Notes: generated by a model from the sequence alone, not told the origin. A stretch of 16,193 bases of DNA from an uncultured Odoribacter sp. (GCA_900548135.1 URJC01000021.1:1-16193), one strand, 5' to 3'; counted from the stretch's first letter, positions 1-8,669 are shown. Numbers and translations are program-made.

Positions 1-909
1 CAGGTAAAGCAGGATACAGTTGTAACGTCCGGACAACCGAGTGCAGCAGAAGGAGTTTTTGAAATCCCTAAAAATATAGATGTACATATTACAGCAGATG
101 TGAACACGATTATTTTTGACCGTTTGATGATCAGGAATGTGAAGGGAAATATCGGACTTGCAGATGCAGTTGCAGACTTGAAGAATTTAAGTTTGGATAT
201 GTTGAAAGGGAATATGGTCCTGAATGGACAATATAATACAGTTGACCCGAAGAATCCCAATGTCAATTTTAAATTGAAGGTTTCGGATTTTGATATAAAT
301 GAGGCTTATAATTCCTTTACTTTCATTAAAAAGAGTGTACCTGTTGCCCTGAATTGTGAGGGGAAGGTGTCTGCAGAAATGAAGTTTACTGCCAGGTTAG
401 ATAAAGAAATGAGTCCGGTCATGACAACGGCGAATGGTGGTGGATATCTGGAATCTCAAAGTATATTGCTAAAGGATAATCCCGCAATGAACCAACTGGC
501 GAGTATTTTGAAGAATGACGAATTGAGCCGGTTGAGCATTAGCTATTTGAAGATTAATTTTAAGCTTGAAAACGGAAATATTATGGTTGAACCGTTCAAA
601 ACAGCATTTGCTGGTAATCCGGTGACTGTTTACGGTAAACAATCAGTTGAAGGGGATTTGGATTACACTTTGTCGATGACAGTGAACCGGGAGTTCTTTG
701 GAAATGAAATTAATAACTTATTGAAGTCTATTCCGGGTTCAAAAAATATTCAAAATCTGGATATAGACGTGAAGGTGGGTGGTACTTTAGTTAAACCTGT
801 TATTAAGCCGGATTTGTCTAAAGCGATTAAAGCTGTGACCAAGGAAGCAGAGAAAGAATTGAAAGGGAATGTGTTGCAAGGGTTGCAGAATTTATTTAAA
901 AAGAAATAA
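1..909 (+). CDS. AsmA family protein, C-terminal part (5' end outside window)
   Basis: The reading frame is open from base 1 to the TAA at 907-909 (302 codons), so the gene begins upstream and the GTG at 100 need not be a start. The visible part is beta-rich with alternating hydrophobic residues and has the layout of the C-terminal region of Bacteroidetes AsmA-like proteins: a block around 'DYTLSMTVNREFFG', then 'LDIDVKVGGTLVKPVIKPDL', then a short Lys-rich helical tail ending LQNLFKKK. AsmA-like proteins are large, inner-membrane-anchored periplasmic proteins of the chorein-like bridge group, implicated in lipid or outer-membrane homeostasis; that role is family knowledge and not visible here. 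The signal anchor and N-terminal domain are missing from the window. The gene ends in a strong hairpin shared with the converging gene. Family assignment is fairly sure; function is not. Confidence 0.78.
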   Translation, partial: QVKQDTVVTSGQPSAAEGVFEIPKNIDVHITADVNTIIFDRLMIRNVKGNIGLADAVADLKNLSLDMLKGNMVLNGQYNTVDPKNPNVNFKLKVSDFDINEAYNSFTFIKKSVPVALNCEGKVSAEMKFTARLDKEMSPVMTTANGGGYLESQSILLKDNPAMNQLASILKNDELSRLSISYLKINFKLENGNIMVEPFKTAFAGNPVTVYGKQSVEGDLDYTLSMTVNREFFGNEINNLLKSIPGSKNIQNLDIDVKVGGTLVKPVIKPDLSKAIKAVTKEAEKELKGNVLQGLQNLFKKK

Positions 910-948
910 TTGAAAACAGGGAGCATAAATACTCCCTGTTTTCAATTA
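907..948. terminator. Bidirectional hairpin terminator containing both stop codons
   Basis: A perfect 17-bp inverted repeat, TAATTGAAAACAGGGAG (907-923) with CTCCCTGTTTTCAATTA (932-948), surrounds an 8-nt loop (924-931). The plus-strand AsmA gene's TAA (907-909) and the minus-strand small gene's TAA (946-948 read in reverse) are the two outer ends of the stem. The arms give a TTTT on the 3' side of the stem in both directions. It lies between convergent genes, so it probably ends transcription from both sides. Confidence 0.85.
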
Positions 949-1314
949 ATAAGGCGGGGTAAATTTACCTGCTGCCGGAAAATCCGGAGAGTCTTCGGTA
1001 TTACCGTATGGTTTGGGGTGATCTCCTAGGGTTTCTGATTCTTCCTTTAGTTCATCCATGTAGTCGGATAGGTTATCTTTTGCATTTTGGTCATTATTCT
1101 CCAGAATTTCATCCATAACTTTATTGTAAGCTTTGGTTTGTTGGGCAAACATACCTTTGGATTGGTCACTTTCTGCCCTCTCATAATTAGAGGCTCCAAT
1201 GATGTCGTTTTCTGTTGTTTCATCATTGGCCATTTCCTGGCTTTTGCCAGGTTTTTCGGTTCCTTCACATCCTCCTGTTGTCTGTGTTTGGGGCTTGTTT
1301 TCTTTGTTGTTCAT
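946..1314 (-). CDS. Small acidic, probably disordered protein of unknown function
   Basis: 122 codons starting at ATG 1312-1314 and ending inside the shared terminator stem. I do not recognise the family. The protein is very hydrophilic, rich in Asp, Glu, Asn, Gln and Lys, with no signal peptide and no membrane segment. The N-terminal third (to about residue 45) is low in hydrophobic residues and is likely disordered. A predicted helix runs from about residue 55 to 95 (around 'QQTKAYNKVMDEILENND'), and the tail is Pro/Gly-rich, ending GKFTPPY. It lies 122 bp downstream of the copper ATPase on the same strand, so it may be read with that gene or from its own promoter in the gap; no perfect TAnnTTTG box was found there on the minus strand. 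Coding is supported by length, by the exact fit of its stop to the hairpin, and by a composition unlike random frame translation. Confidence 0.7.
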   Translation of the reverse strand: MNNKENKPQTQTTGGCEGTEKPGKSQEMANDETTENDIIGASNYERAESDQSKGMFAQQTKAYNKVMDEILENNDQNAKDNLSDYMDELKEESETLGDHPKPYGNTEDSPDFPAAGKFTPPY

Positions 1315-1436
1315 GGTTTAGTTGTTTTTAGTTATTGTCTGAGATATTAAAGATTTCCATATTCTTTTTCCTGATTGTATTTTATATTACCAACGCTCAA
1401 AAGATATAATTGTTACCCAAAAAACATTTAAATGTG

Positions 1437-3656
1437 CTAATGGTTCAATGACTTATGTTTAATTCTGAGGCTATTGGCTACAACTGAAACAGAACTGGCA
1501 GCCATGGCAGCTGCTGCGATCATGGGATTTAATAAAAAACCGCAACAGGGATAAAGTACTCCGGCTGCTAACGGGAGTCCTATCAGGTTGTAGATGAATG
1601 CCCAGAATAAATTTTGCCGTATGGTGAGTACTGTCTGACGGGATAAGGTCCAGGCTTTGGGTAAGGCATTTAAGTCGGAAGTGATCAGGGTGATTTTAGC
1701 GACATCGATGGCAATATCGGATCCTTTTCCCATGGCAACACTGACATCGGCTTGTGCTAAGGCCTGTGAATCATTAATGCCATCCCCGACCATGGCAACT
1801 ATTTTTCCGGTTTGTTGGAGTTCTTTTACGAAATCAGCTTTTTCAGAGGGCATAACTTCAGCCTTAAAATGTTCCAAACCAATACTTGCAGCAACAGCTC
1901 TGGCGGTAATGGCATTGTCACCTGTGAGCATATAAACTTCTATTCCCCTTTGTTGCAGGGAATAAACCGCTTCGGGTGTTCCTTTTTTAACTTGGTCTGT
2001 AATGGCAATTAAAGCTAACACTTTCTGTGTATCGGCAAAATACACCATTGTCTTACCTTCCAGACTACCCTTGTCTGCTTGTTGAATTTGTTGGTTTTCA
2101 AGTTGAATTCCATGTATTTCCAGTAGGCGCCGGTTGCCGACATAGTACTCTTTATTTTCAATTTTGCCATAAACACCCTGACCCGTGAGACTTTCAAATT
2201 CTCCTTTCCAATCAGCGGTGATTCCTGATTGAGACAAGTGGTTGACGACGGCTTCGGCCAAAGGATGTTCGGATCGTTTTTCGATGTATAATAAAATAGA
2301 CATATAATGGTGAATATCTATCTGAGGATTCCAATAAATATCAGAGACAATCGGTTTACCTTCGGTGATAGTTCCTGTTTTGTCGAGAATGACCGCAGTA
2401 ACTTTGTATAATTGCTCAAGGCTCTCGGCATCCCGTATCAAGATATTGTTTTCTGCTCCTTTCCCGATTCCGACCATAATGGCAGTTGGGGTGGCCAATC
2501 CTAAAGCACAGGGACAGGCAATTACTAATACCGTGACGGAGGTGAGTAAGGCATGGGTAAATGCTTGTTCACCTCCGGCAATCATCCATACAATGAAAGT
2601 AAGAATGGCAATACTAATGACTATGGGAACGAATATACCGGCAATTTTGTCGGCTAGTTTTTGTACCGGAGCTTTACTGCCTTGAGCTTCGCGGACCATT
2701 TTGATGATTTGTGCCAGTACTGTTTCGCTGCCAACCTTTTCTGCCATAAACTGAAAATTGCCTTTTTGATTCAGGGTACCTGCAAAGACATGTGATCCGG
2801 TTATTTTTTCTACCGGGACAGGCTCACCTGTGATCATGCTTTCATCTACAAATGAAACTCCTTCTGTTAGTATTCCGTCTACCGGTATCTTATCTCCGGG
2901 TTTTATGATCAAAATATCTCCTTCCTGTACAGTTTTTACCGGAATTTCTTGTTCTGTACCGTTATCCAGTAAACGGAGTACGGTTTTCGGTTGTAAACCA
3001 ATTAATTTGCGTATGGCTGGTGAAGTATTTGATTTGGCTCGGCTTTCTAATAAGCGTCCTAATAAAATCAGGGCTATGATAACTGCTACGGCTTCGTAAT
3101 ACACATGTGCTTCCAGCCCTCTTTGGAGCCAGTATGATGGCCATAGCGTATTAAATAAACTGAATAAGAAAGCTATGCCAGTACTGACTGCGACCAGAGT
3201 ATCCATATTTGCGTGGCCATGTTTCAGCTGTCTCCAAGCGTTGACGAAAAAGACGCGTCCGAAAATGAGCAGAATAGGTAGGGTGAAAGCCAGCATAATC
3301 CAGTTCCCGTACGGCATATGCATAAAAAACATGCCAATGATAAAGACAGGTAAGGCTAGAACAGCTCCTGTTGTTTTGGCTTTTAGGCTACGGTATTCTT
3401 CCCGTTGGAGTATTTCAGCTTGGTTTTCTTCACTATCATCCTCCAGGATCAGATCATAGCCTGCATCTTTTACTATTTGTTGCAGGTCAGCCGGAGATAT
3501 GCTTTCCGGGTTATAGTCCACCCAAACGGTTGAAGCAGCAAAATTTACTTTGGCGTGCCTGACTCCTTCTTTTTCCGATAGAGCCTGCTCGACATTGCCG
3601 GCACAACTGGCACAATTCATCCCTGATACGTAGAATATTTCTTGCTTTTCCGTCAT
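1437..3656 (-). CDS. copA: Copper-translocating P-type ATPase (CopA-like, P1B-1)
   Basis: 739 aa, full length for a heavy-metal P-type ATPase with one N-terminal metal-binding domain. In order: HMA domain with GMNCASC (C15, C18, residues about 7-70); actuator TGE at 276-278; CPC in the sixth membrane segment at 381-383; phosphorylation site DKTGT with D425; nucleotide-binding HP at 464-465; TGDN at 578-581; hinge GDGIND at 624-629. The two last membrane segments carry YN (689-690) and MxxSS (718-722), which with CPC form the Cu(I) (P1B-1) signature. It would export Cu+ from the cytoplasm across the inner membrane at the cost of ATP. The start ATG (3654-3656) has AGG directly before it, too close to act as a normal ribosome site. 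No copper chaperone or regulator gene is adjacent; the MFS gene is divergent. Silver transport is possible as well. Confidence 0.93.
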   Translation of the reverse strand: MTEKQEIFYVSGMNCASCAGNVEQALSEKEGVRHAKVNFAASTVWVDYNPESISPADLQQIVKDAGYDLILEDDSEENQAEILQREEYRSLKAKTTGAVLALPVFIIGMFFMHMPYGNWIMLAFTLPILLIFGRVFFVNAWRQLKHGHANMDTLVAVSTGIAFLFSLFNTLWPSYWLQRGLEAHVYYEAVAVIIALILLGRLLESRAKSNTSPAIRKLIGLQPKTVLRLLDNGTEQEIPVKTVQEGDILIIKPGDKIPVDGILTEGVSFVDESMITGEPVPVEKITGSHVFAGTLNQKGNFQFMAEKVGSETVLAQIIKMVREAQGSKAPVQKLADKIAGIFVPIVISIAILTFIVWMIAGGEQAFTHALLTSVTVLVIACPCALGLATPTAIMVGIGKGAENNILIRDAESLEQLYKVTAVILDKTGTITEGKPIVSDIYWNPQIDIHHYMSILLYIEKRSEHPLAEAVVNHLSQSGITADWKGEFESLTGQGVYGKIENKEYYVGNRRLLEIHGIQLENQQIQQADKGSLEGKTMVYFADTQKVLALIAITDQVKKGTPEAVYSLQQRGIEVYMLTGDNAITARAVAASIGLEHFKAEVMPSEKADFVKELQQTGKIVAMVGDGINDSQALAQADVSVAMGKGSDIAIDVAKITLITSDLNALPKAWTLSRQTVLTIRQNLFWAFIYNLIGLPLAAGVLYPCCGFLLNPMIAAAAMAASSVSVVANSLRIKHKSLNH

Positions 3657-3815
3657 CCTGTTTTAGATGAATGATAAATTTGAACGAATTTTAATTTTAT
3701 ACAGTACGTGTATGATGAGCTTTGGGTTTATACTGAAATACAAAAAATAACGTTTGCCTGTTCTTTCCCTGAATTTTCATATATGAAATCAGATAATAAT
3801 GTATTGCAGATTTTA

Positions 3816-3823
3816 TAATTTTG
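3816..3823 (+). promoter_or_regulatory. Putative Bacteroidetes -7 promoter element for the MFS gene
   Basis: TAATTTTG is a perfect match to the TAnnTTTG -7 consensus of the Bacteroidetes primary sigma factor. It would place the transcript start near 3830, about 57 bases before the ATG at 3887. No clear TTTG -33 box is seen at the expected distance, so this rests on the -7 match and on position in the divergent gap (3657-3886). No perfect box was found for the opposite-strand copper ATPase in the same gap. Confidence 0.4.
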
Positions 3824-3886
3824 TGGGCGGCCTGACAGTTGAAAATGTTTTTCTGAAAGGCGTGATTTGTAATATTTGTGGTTGCT

Positions 3887-5068
3887 ATGATTAAAGACAG
3901 GCTTTTTACTCCGGGTTTTTGCTGTATACTGCTTGCGAACTTTTTACTTTTTTTTGCTTTTTATTTGCTGATGCCGGTTTTGCCCTTCTATTTGAAAGAG
4001 GAATTTATGACAGGAAAATCCATGATTGGTTTTATTTTATCTTGTTATACGGTGGCTTGTCTTTGTATACGGCCTTTTTCGGGATATTTACTGGATTCTT
4101 TTAGCCGGAAACCGCTCTATTTGTTGTCTTATTTTATATTTACGGTAATCTTTGGGGGGTACGTACTGGCCGGTATCTTATGGGTTTTTATAAGTTTACG
4201 AATTGTCCATGGATTTGCTTTTGGCATGGTGTCTGTGGCTGGGAATACCATTGTGATTGATATAATGCCTTCGTCAAGGAGGGGAGAAGGGTTGGGGTAT
4301 TATGGATTAGCGAATAATATTGCAATGAGTTTCGGGCCCATGACAGGTTTGTTTATGCATACTACGTGTAGTTATGAAGCTATTTTTGCTTGTTCTTTCA
4401 TTTCAGGTAGTTTGGGCATAGTTATGGCAAGCTTGGTGAAGGTTCCCCGTAAACCCCCTGTCAGACGGGAGCCGGTTTCTTTGGACCGTTTTCTGTTGGT
4501 AAAAGGATTACCTGCTGGTTTTTCTTTGTTATTGCTTTCTATTCCTTATGGAATGACAACGACTTATGTGGCTATGTATGCAGAGGAAATAGGCATACAG
4601 GTGAGTCCGGGACTTTATTTTACTTTTATGGCTGTCGGATTGGCGGTATCCAGGATATTTTCAGGGAAGCAGGTCGATAAAGGGAAGATCACGAAAGTTA
4701 TCTCTCTAGGAATGTATATGGCTTGCATTAGTTTTTTTGCTTTGGCATCTTGCCGGCGGTTGATGGAGTGGAATCCGGATATTGCTTCTGAGCTTTTTTT
4801 AGCAGTTGCTTTTGGTACAATGTTTCCGGCCTTTAATACTTTATTTGTTAATCTGGCAGCCCATAATCAACGGGGGACAGCTACTTCAACCTATCTAACC
4901 AGTTGGGATGTGGGTATTGGAATAGGATTGATGGCAGGTGGGGCGATAGCTCAGGCGTTGGGAGGATTTAACTATGCCTATTTAGTGGGAGCATTTCTGA
5001 CTATTCTTTCTGCTGTGTATTTTCTTGTTAAAGCAGGTCCTCACTTCAATCAGAATAAACTCAGGTAA
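3887..5068 (+). CDS. MFS transporter, substrate unknown
   Basis: 393 aa from ATG 3887; an in-frame GTG at 3878 would add three residues, but ATG is the simpler choice. The protein is hydrophobic throughout, with about 12 membrane segments and the usual length of a major facilitator superfamily carrier. Between segments 2 and 3, 'GYLLDSFSRKP' is a good form of the MFS motif A (G-x-x-x-D-x-x-x-R-K/R). A short basic central loop ('KVPRKPPVRREPVSLDRF', about residues 185-205) separates the two six-helix halves, and a motif-A-like 'SGKQVDKGKITK' opens the second half. It would move a small molecule across the inner membrane using the proton or ion gradient; efflux is likely, as in drug or sugar exporters of this type. 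The substrate cannot be read from the sequence. The next gene on the same strand follows 57 bp later, with no terminator between. Confidence 0.85.
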   Translation: MIKDRLFTPGFCCILLANFLLFFAFYLLMPVLPFYLKEEFMTGKSMIGFILSCYTVACLCIRPFSGYLLDSFSRKPLYLLSYFIFTVIFGGYVLAGILWVFISLRIVHGFAFGMVSVAGNTIVIDIMPSSRRGEGLGYYGLANNIAMSFGPMTGLFMHTTCSYEAIFACSFISGSLGIVMASLVKVPRKPPVRREPVSLDRFLLVKGLPAGFSLLLLSIPYGMTTTYVAMYAEEIGIQVSPGLYFTFMAVGLAVSRIFSGKQVDKGKITKVISLGMYMACISFFALASCRRLMEWNPDIASELFLAVAFGTMFPAFNTLFVNLAAHNQRGTATSTYLTSWDVGIGIGLMAGGAIAQALGGFNYAYLVGAFLTILSAVYFLVKAGPHFNQNKLR

Positions 5069-5125
5069 AGAGAATCTTTTTCAGCTTTTTATCGTTTATG
5101 GAGGTAAATTTAAATCCATATTGCG

Positions 5126-5377
5126 ATGAAAGAAAATACATCTACCGATCGTTTAAATGCTGAAAAACAGTGTGAATTGAAAGATTCAGATTTCGGAATA
5201 CCTGAGACCCGTGAGTTTCCTATGCCTGATGCTGTACATGTACGGGCCGCTGAGGCTTATTTCAGATATGCTCCCGAAGATAAAAAGCATAAATTGGCTC
5301 AGCGGATTTTATTGAAAGCAAAAGAGTATGATGTGGACGTTAAAAGTCAGACTATATTGAAATGGGCAGAGGAGTAA
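5126..5377 (+). CDS. Small conserved protein, DUF6582-like
   Basis: 83 aa. The first 20 residues are polar and the rest forms a compact, probably helical domain beginning 'FGIPETREFPMPDAVHVR' and ending 'SQTILKWAEE'. The pattern F-x-x-P-x-x-R-x-[FY]-P-[MI]-x-D-x-x-H-[VA]-R resembles the small DUF6582 domain, seen alone or at the ends of phage-related proteins; this is recognition from memory. There is no signal peptide or membrane segment, so it is cytoplasmic. Its TAA is 4 bases before the AI-2E family gene, and the same spacing continues to the DUF421 gene, so the three are surely cotranscribed. GGAGG lies about 22 bases before the ATG, too far to be its ribosome site. Function unknown. Confidence 0.72.
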   Translation: MKENTSTDRLNAEKQCELKDSDFGIPETREFPMPDAVHVRAAEAYFRYAPEDKKHKLAQRILLKAKEYDVDVKSQTILKWAEE

Positions 5378-5381
5378 TTAT

Positions 5382-6401
5382 ATGAAAAGTTTGAAAGAAC
5401 AATATTGGAAGTATTCTTTAATAGGTATTATCTTATTTCTGGGGATTGTCATATTTCAGAAGATCACACCTTTTCTGGGTGGTTTTTTAGGAGCTTCAAC
5501 CCTTTACATTTTGTTAAGGGGACAAGCTTTTTATCTGACTGAAAAGAAGCATTGGAAAAAGTGGCTCATGGCTATAGTATTATTGTTGGAGACTATTTTA
5601 TTTTGTTTAATACCTATCGTGCTGGTTGTATGGTTATTTATCAATAAATTGAAAGCAGTTGATCTGGATCCTCAGAGTTTATTAGTTCCAATTCAACATT
5701 TGGCTGATCTTGTTCATGAAAAAACCGGTTATGAGTTGATGAGCCGTGGGAATATGAATGCTTTGGTGGGTATGTTACCTAAAATAGGGCAGGCTCTGAT
5801 GGGAAGTATCAGTAGTTTTTTCATCAATGTACTGGTACTTTTACTTATCTTGTATTTTATGCTCACCGGAGGACGTAAGATGGAAGCCTATGTACGGGAG
5901 ATTTTACCTTTTAACCGCCGGAATAAAAGAGATGTTCTGAAAGAGTTTCACATGGTGGTTCGTTCCAATGCTATTGGTGTTCCGGTGCTGGCAATATTGC
6001 AAGGTGTAGCGGCTATGCTGGGATATTATATTTTTGGTGTTCCTGAGGTCTTGTTGTGGGGAGTCATTTCCTGTTTTGCAACCATTTTGCCAGTTGTCGG
6101 AGTCGCCATTATCTGGATTCCACTGGTGATTTACCTGGGAGTGACCGGACATTGGGGGATGGGGATCGGATTGGCTGTTTACAGTTTAGTGGTAGTGGCT
6201 AATATTGATAATCTGATTCGTTCGATACTTCAGAAAAGGATGGCAGATACTCATCCGTTAATTACTATTTTCGGGGTAATCATCGGATTATCTTTATTTG
6301 GTTTTATGGGAGTAATTTTCGGTCCTTTAGTATTGGCTATTTTTGTTCTTTGTGTTGAAATTTTCAAGGAAGAATATTTGGGAGGTCATGAAAATACATA
6401 G
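5382..6401 (+). CDS. AI-2E family transporter / PerM-type membrane protein
   Basis: 339 aa, normal length for the AI-2E transporter family (UPF0118, PerM/YdiK/TqsA). The layout is characteristic: two N-terminal helices (residues about 12-45), a third hydrophobic helix after a basic loop ('EKKHWKKWLMAIVLLLE'), a long amphipathic extramembrane stretch (about 90-140), then a block of helices. The C-terminal half has the conserved region 'SNAIGVPVLAILQGVAAMLG' and 'IFGPLVLAIFVL' near the end. Some members export autoinducer-2 and others act as Na+/H+ antiporters, so the transported species here is not known. It acts in the inner membrane. It is the middle gene of a trio with 4-base and 3-base gaps. 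Confidence 0.85.
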   Translation: MKSLKEQYWKYSLIGIILFLGIVIFQKITPFLGGFLGASTLYILLRGQAFYLTEKKHWKKWLMAIVLLLETILFCLIPIVLVVWLFINKLKAVDLDPQSLLVPIQHLADLVHEKTGYELMSRGNMNALVGMLPKIGQALMGSISSFFINVLVLLLILYFMLTGGRKMEAYVREILPFNRRNKRDVLKEFHMVVRSNAIGVPVLAILQGVAAMLGYYIFGVPEVLLWGVISCFATILPVVGVAIIWIPLVIYLGVTGHWGMGIGLAVYSLVVVANIDNLIRSILQKRMADTHPLITIFGVIIGLSLFGFMGVIFGPLVLAIFVLCVEIFKEEYLGGHENT

Positions 6402-6404
6402 GTT

Positions 6405-7079
6405 ATGCTGATTACTGTTACAATAAAAATTGTTATAGGAATGTTGGGAGTTTTGTTCTTTCTGCGGATTTCGGGAAAAACTCAGATGGCTCAGTTGACT
6501 CCTTTGGATTCTGTGAATGCTTTTGTCCTGGGGGCTTTGGTCGGAGGGGTTATTTACTCAGACTTGTCGGTATGGTATATGATATTTGCACTGGCAGTAT
6601 GGACGATGGTAAATATGATGATTCGTTATTTATTACGGTATAGTTTTTTCCGGCATTTGATAAAAGGGGATGCAGTCATGATAGTCCATAATGGGAAGAT
6701 CAATTTAAAAGAATTTAAGCGGAATGGTTTGGAAATGGAACAGTTCAGGACTTTATTACGCGAAAATGGCATTTTCTCCATGTTTGACGTAGATGAAGTA
6801 CGTTTTGAAACCAATGGAAGATTAACTGTGTCAGTGAGAAGCGGTATTTCAGAATCATATTTGTTCGTTAATAATGGGGCCATATTACAGAGTTCCCTGA
6901 TCAATGCCAATAAAACAGAAGATTGGTTAAGGGAACAGTTGAAAAAACTGGGTTATGAAGAACCGGGTGATTTGTTTTGTGCAGAATGGACTCCGGAAAA
7001 AGGGTTTTATATTGCTCCTAAGAAGAGTGATGGCTATGTCAGTGGGAATGAATTTAGTGAAAATGATGTTTCGAATTGA
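6405..7079 (+). CDS. DUF421 domain-containing membrane protein (YetF/YcaP-like)
   Basis: 224 aa. Three N-terminal membrane helices (about residues 5-80) are followed by a soluble alpha/beta domain. Typical DUF421 features are the 'FFLRISGKTQMAQLTPLDSV' stretch (a family hallmark, R-x-x-G-K then L-T-x-x-D), the 'GALVGGVIYSD' segment, and in the soluble part 'VMIVHNGKINLKEFKRNGLE' with 'FDVDEVRFETNGRLTV'. The family resembles B. subtilis YetF and E. coli YcaP; the biochemical role is not settled. It starts 3 bases after the AI-2E family stop, so the two are translated from one mRNA. The last 20 or so residues (Ser/Gly/Asn-rich) extend beyond the core domain. The gap after it (7080-7188) has no strong hairpin, so read-through into ftsY is possible. 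Confidence 0.87.
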   Translation: MLITVTIKIVIGMLGVLFFLRISGKTQMAQLTPLDSVNAFVLGALVGGVIYSDLSVWYMIFALAVWTMVNMMIRYLLRYSFFRHLIKGDAVMIVHNGKINLKEFKRNGLEMEQFRTLLRENGIFSMFDVDEVRFETNGRLTVSVRSGISESYLFVNNGAILQSSLINANKTEDWLREQLKKLGYEEPGDLFCAEWTPEKGFYIAPKKSDGYVSGNEFSENDVSN

Positions 7080-7188
7080 AAAACAAAGGAGTAAAAGTGC
7101 CGGCAACATCGAAAAGGTTACAAATCTGACATTGGATGTTAAAATAATTTGTATTTTAGTGCTTCGAAATTTTATATGATTTTTTATA

Positions 7189-8142
7189 ATGGCATTATTC
7201 GGATTATTTGGAAAAACGAAAAAAGAAAACCTGGATAAGGGTTTGGAAAAAACGAAAGAGAGTGTGTTTAAAAAACTGGCTCGTGTTGTTGTCGGTAAAT
7301 CGAAGGTTGATGATGAGGTATTGGATAATCTGGAAGAAGTGCTGATTTCTTCGGATGTGGGTGTTGATACGACGGTACGGATTATTGAGCGTATAGAGCA
7401 GCGGATACAACGGGAAAAGTATATGGGAGTAGATGAATTGAACCGGGTGTTGAAAGAAGAAATTGTGGCTTTATTGAAAGAAAATGTGGTTAATGATAGC
7501 GATACTTTTGAGTTTCCTGATAGTGGAGTGCCTTATGTGATCATGGTAGTAGGAGTGAATGGAGTCGGAAAAACCACGACAATCGGGAAATTGGCCTATA
7601 AGTTTAAGGAAGCTGGTAAAAAAGTGGTCTTAGGTGCTGCGGATACTTTTCGGGCTGCGGCTGTTGACCAGTTGGTGATTTGGGCCGATCGGGTAGGAGT
7701 TCCTATTGTAAAACAAGGAATGGGAGCTGATCCGGCCTCTGTTGCCTACGACACCTTGAAAAAAGCGAAAGCTGATGGGGCTGATGTGGTTATTATTGAC
7801 ACTGCTGGCCGGCTTCATAATAAGATTAATCTGATGAATGAACTGACCAAGATTAAGAATGTCATGAAAAAAGTTTTACCAGATGCTCCGAATGAAGTGT
7901 TGCTGGTATTGGATGGATCTACAGGACAGAACGCTTATGAACAGGCGAAACAGTTTACCTTGGCTACGGAAGTCAATGCTTTGGCTATTACCAAATTAGA
8001 TGGAACGGCGAAAGGCGGAGTAGTGATTGGTATTTCGGATCAGTTTAAAATTCCGGTGAAATATATTGGTATCGGGGAGAAAATGGAGGATCTGCAAGTA
8101 TTTAATCGTGAAGAGTTTGTTGATTCACTATTTAATTCATGA
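7189..8142 (+). CDS. ftsY: Signal recognition particle receptor FtsY
   Basis: 317 aa. The protein is the SRP receptor GTPase that docks SRP-bound ribosomes at the inner membrane for co-translational insertion. The N domain is a helical bundle at about residues 20-100 (including '[20 protein letters not shown]'). The G domain follows with P-loop GVNGVGKTT (122-130), DTFRA (152-156), DTAGR (204-208), TKLDG (268-272) and the closing [12 protein letters not shown] (294-305). It lacks the long acidic A domain of E. coli FtsY; only a short basic amphipathic N-terminus ([14 protein letters not shown]) is present, which is the usual membrane-contact form in Bacteroidetes. The start ATG 7189 is preceded by an AT-rich stretch and no Shine-Dalgarno sequence. 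A phosphatase gene follows 50 bp downstream on the same strand. Confidence 0.96.
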   Translation: MALFGLFGKTKKENLDKGLEKTKESVFKKLARVVVGKSKVDDEVLDNLEEVLISSDVGVDTTVRIIERIEQRIQREKYMGVDELNRVLKEEIVALLKENVVNDSDTFEFPDSGVPYVIMVVGVNGVGKTTTIGKLAYKFKEAGKKVVLGAADTFRAAAVDQLVIWADRVGVPIVKQGMGADPASVAYDTLKKAKADGADVVIIDTAGRLHNKINLMNELTKIKNVMKKVLPDAPNEVLLVLDGSTGQNAYEQAKQFTLATEVNALAITKLDGTAKGGVVIGISDQFKIPVKYIGIGEKMEDLQVFNREEFVDSLFNS

Positions 8143-8192
8143 TTTATTCAGTTGAACAAATAGTTGGAATGGTATCTATGGCATAGCAGATC

Positions 8193-8669
8193 ATGGTGAA
8201 GAAAATTTTATTTGTTTGTTTAGGAAATATATGCCGTTCACCAGGTGCAGAAGGAATTATGAAAGCTTTAGTGAAACGGGAAGGACGGGAAAACGATTTT
8301 TTTATTGATTCTGCGGGTTTATATAGCGGGCATGCAGGGGCTTTGCCGGATGAAAGGATGAGGAGGCATGCTGCACGCCGGGGTTATCAGTTGGATAGTC
8401 GTGCCCGTACTTTTTATCCAACTGCTGATTTTGCTGAATTTGATCTGATTATAGGAATGGATGATCAAAATATAGCTGCCTTGAAACGATTGGCAGAGAA
8501 TGATGAAGAACGGGCAAAGATCTTTAAAATGACTGATTTTTGTCAAAAAACTACTCCTTATACAGTTGTTCCTGATCCTTATTATGAGGGAGCGGAAGGA
8601 TTTGAATTGGTGTTAGACCTTCTGGAAGACGCTGTTTCCGGGTTATATTACTTTTGTTTGTCTGAATGA
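8193..8669 (+). CDS. Low-molecular-weight protein tyrosine phosphatase
   Basis: 158 aa, the normal size for the family. The catalytic P-loop C-x5-R-S is 'VCLGNICRSP' with nucleophile C9 and R15, and the general acid is D128 in 'VPDPYYEG' followed by the paired tyrosines (Y130, Y131) common in this family. 'FFIDSAGLYSGHAG' and 'FDLIIGMDDQN' are further conserved blocks. It would remove phosphate from tyrosine residues of cytoplasmic proteins. Residue 17 is Gly where most members have Met after C-x5-R-S-P; otherwise all key residues are present. In some bacteria such enzymes regulate capsule tyrosine kinases, but no kinase or capsule gene is in this window, so its partner is unknown. An intrinsic terminator follows 22 bases after the stop. 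Confidence 0.92.
   Translation: MVKKILFVCLGNICRSPGAEGIMKALVKREGRENDFFIDSAGLYSGHAGALPDERMRRHAARRGYQLDSRARTFYPTADFAEFDLIIGMDDQNIAALKRLAENDEERAKIFKMTDFCQKTTPYTVVPDPYYEGAEGFELVLDLLEDAVSGLYYFCLSE

Noticed and set aside
1087..1350. A hydrophobic 87-residue frame on the plus strand opposite the small acidic gene.
   Set aside because: It is the antisense shadow of an acidic, polar protein, which naturally reads as hydrophobic; there is no promoter or conserved motif to support it.
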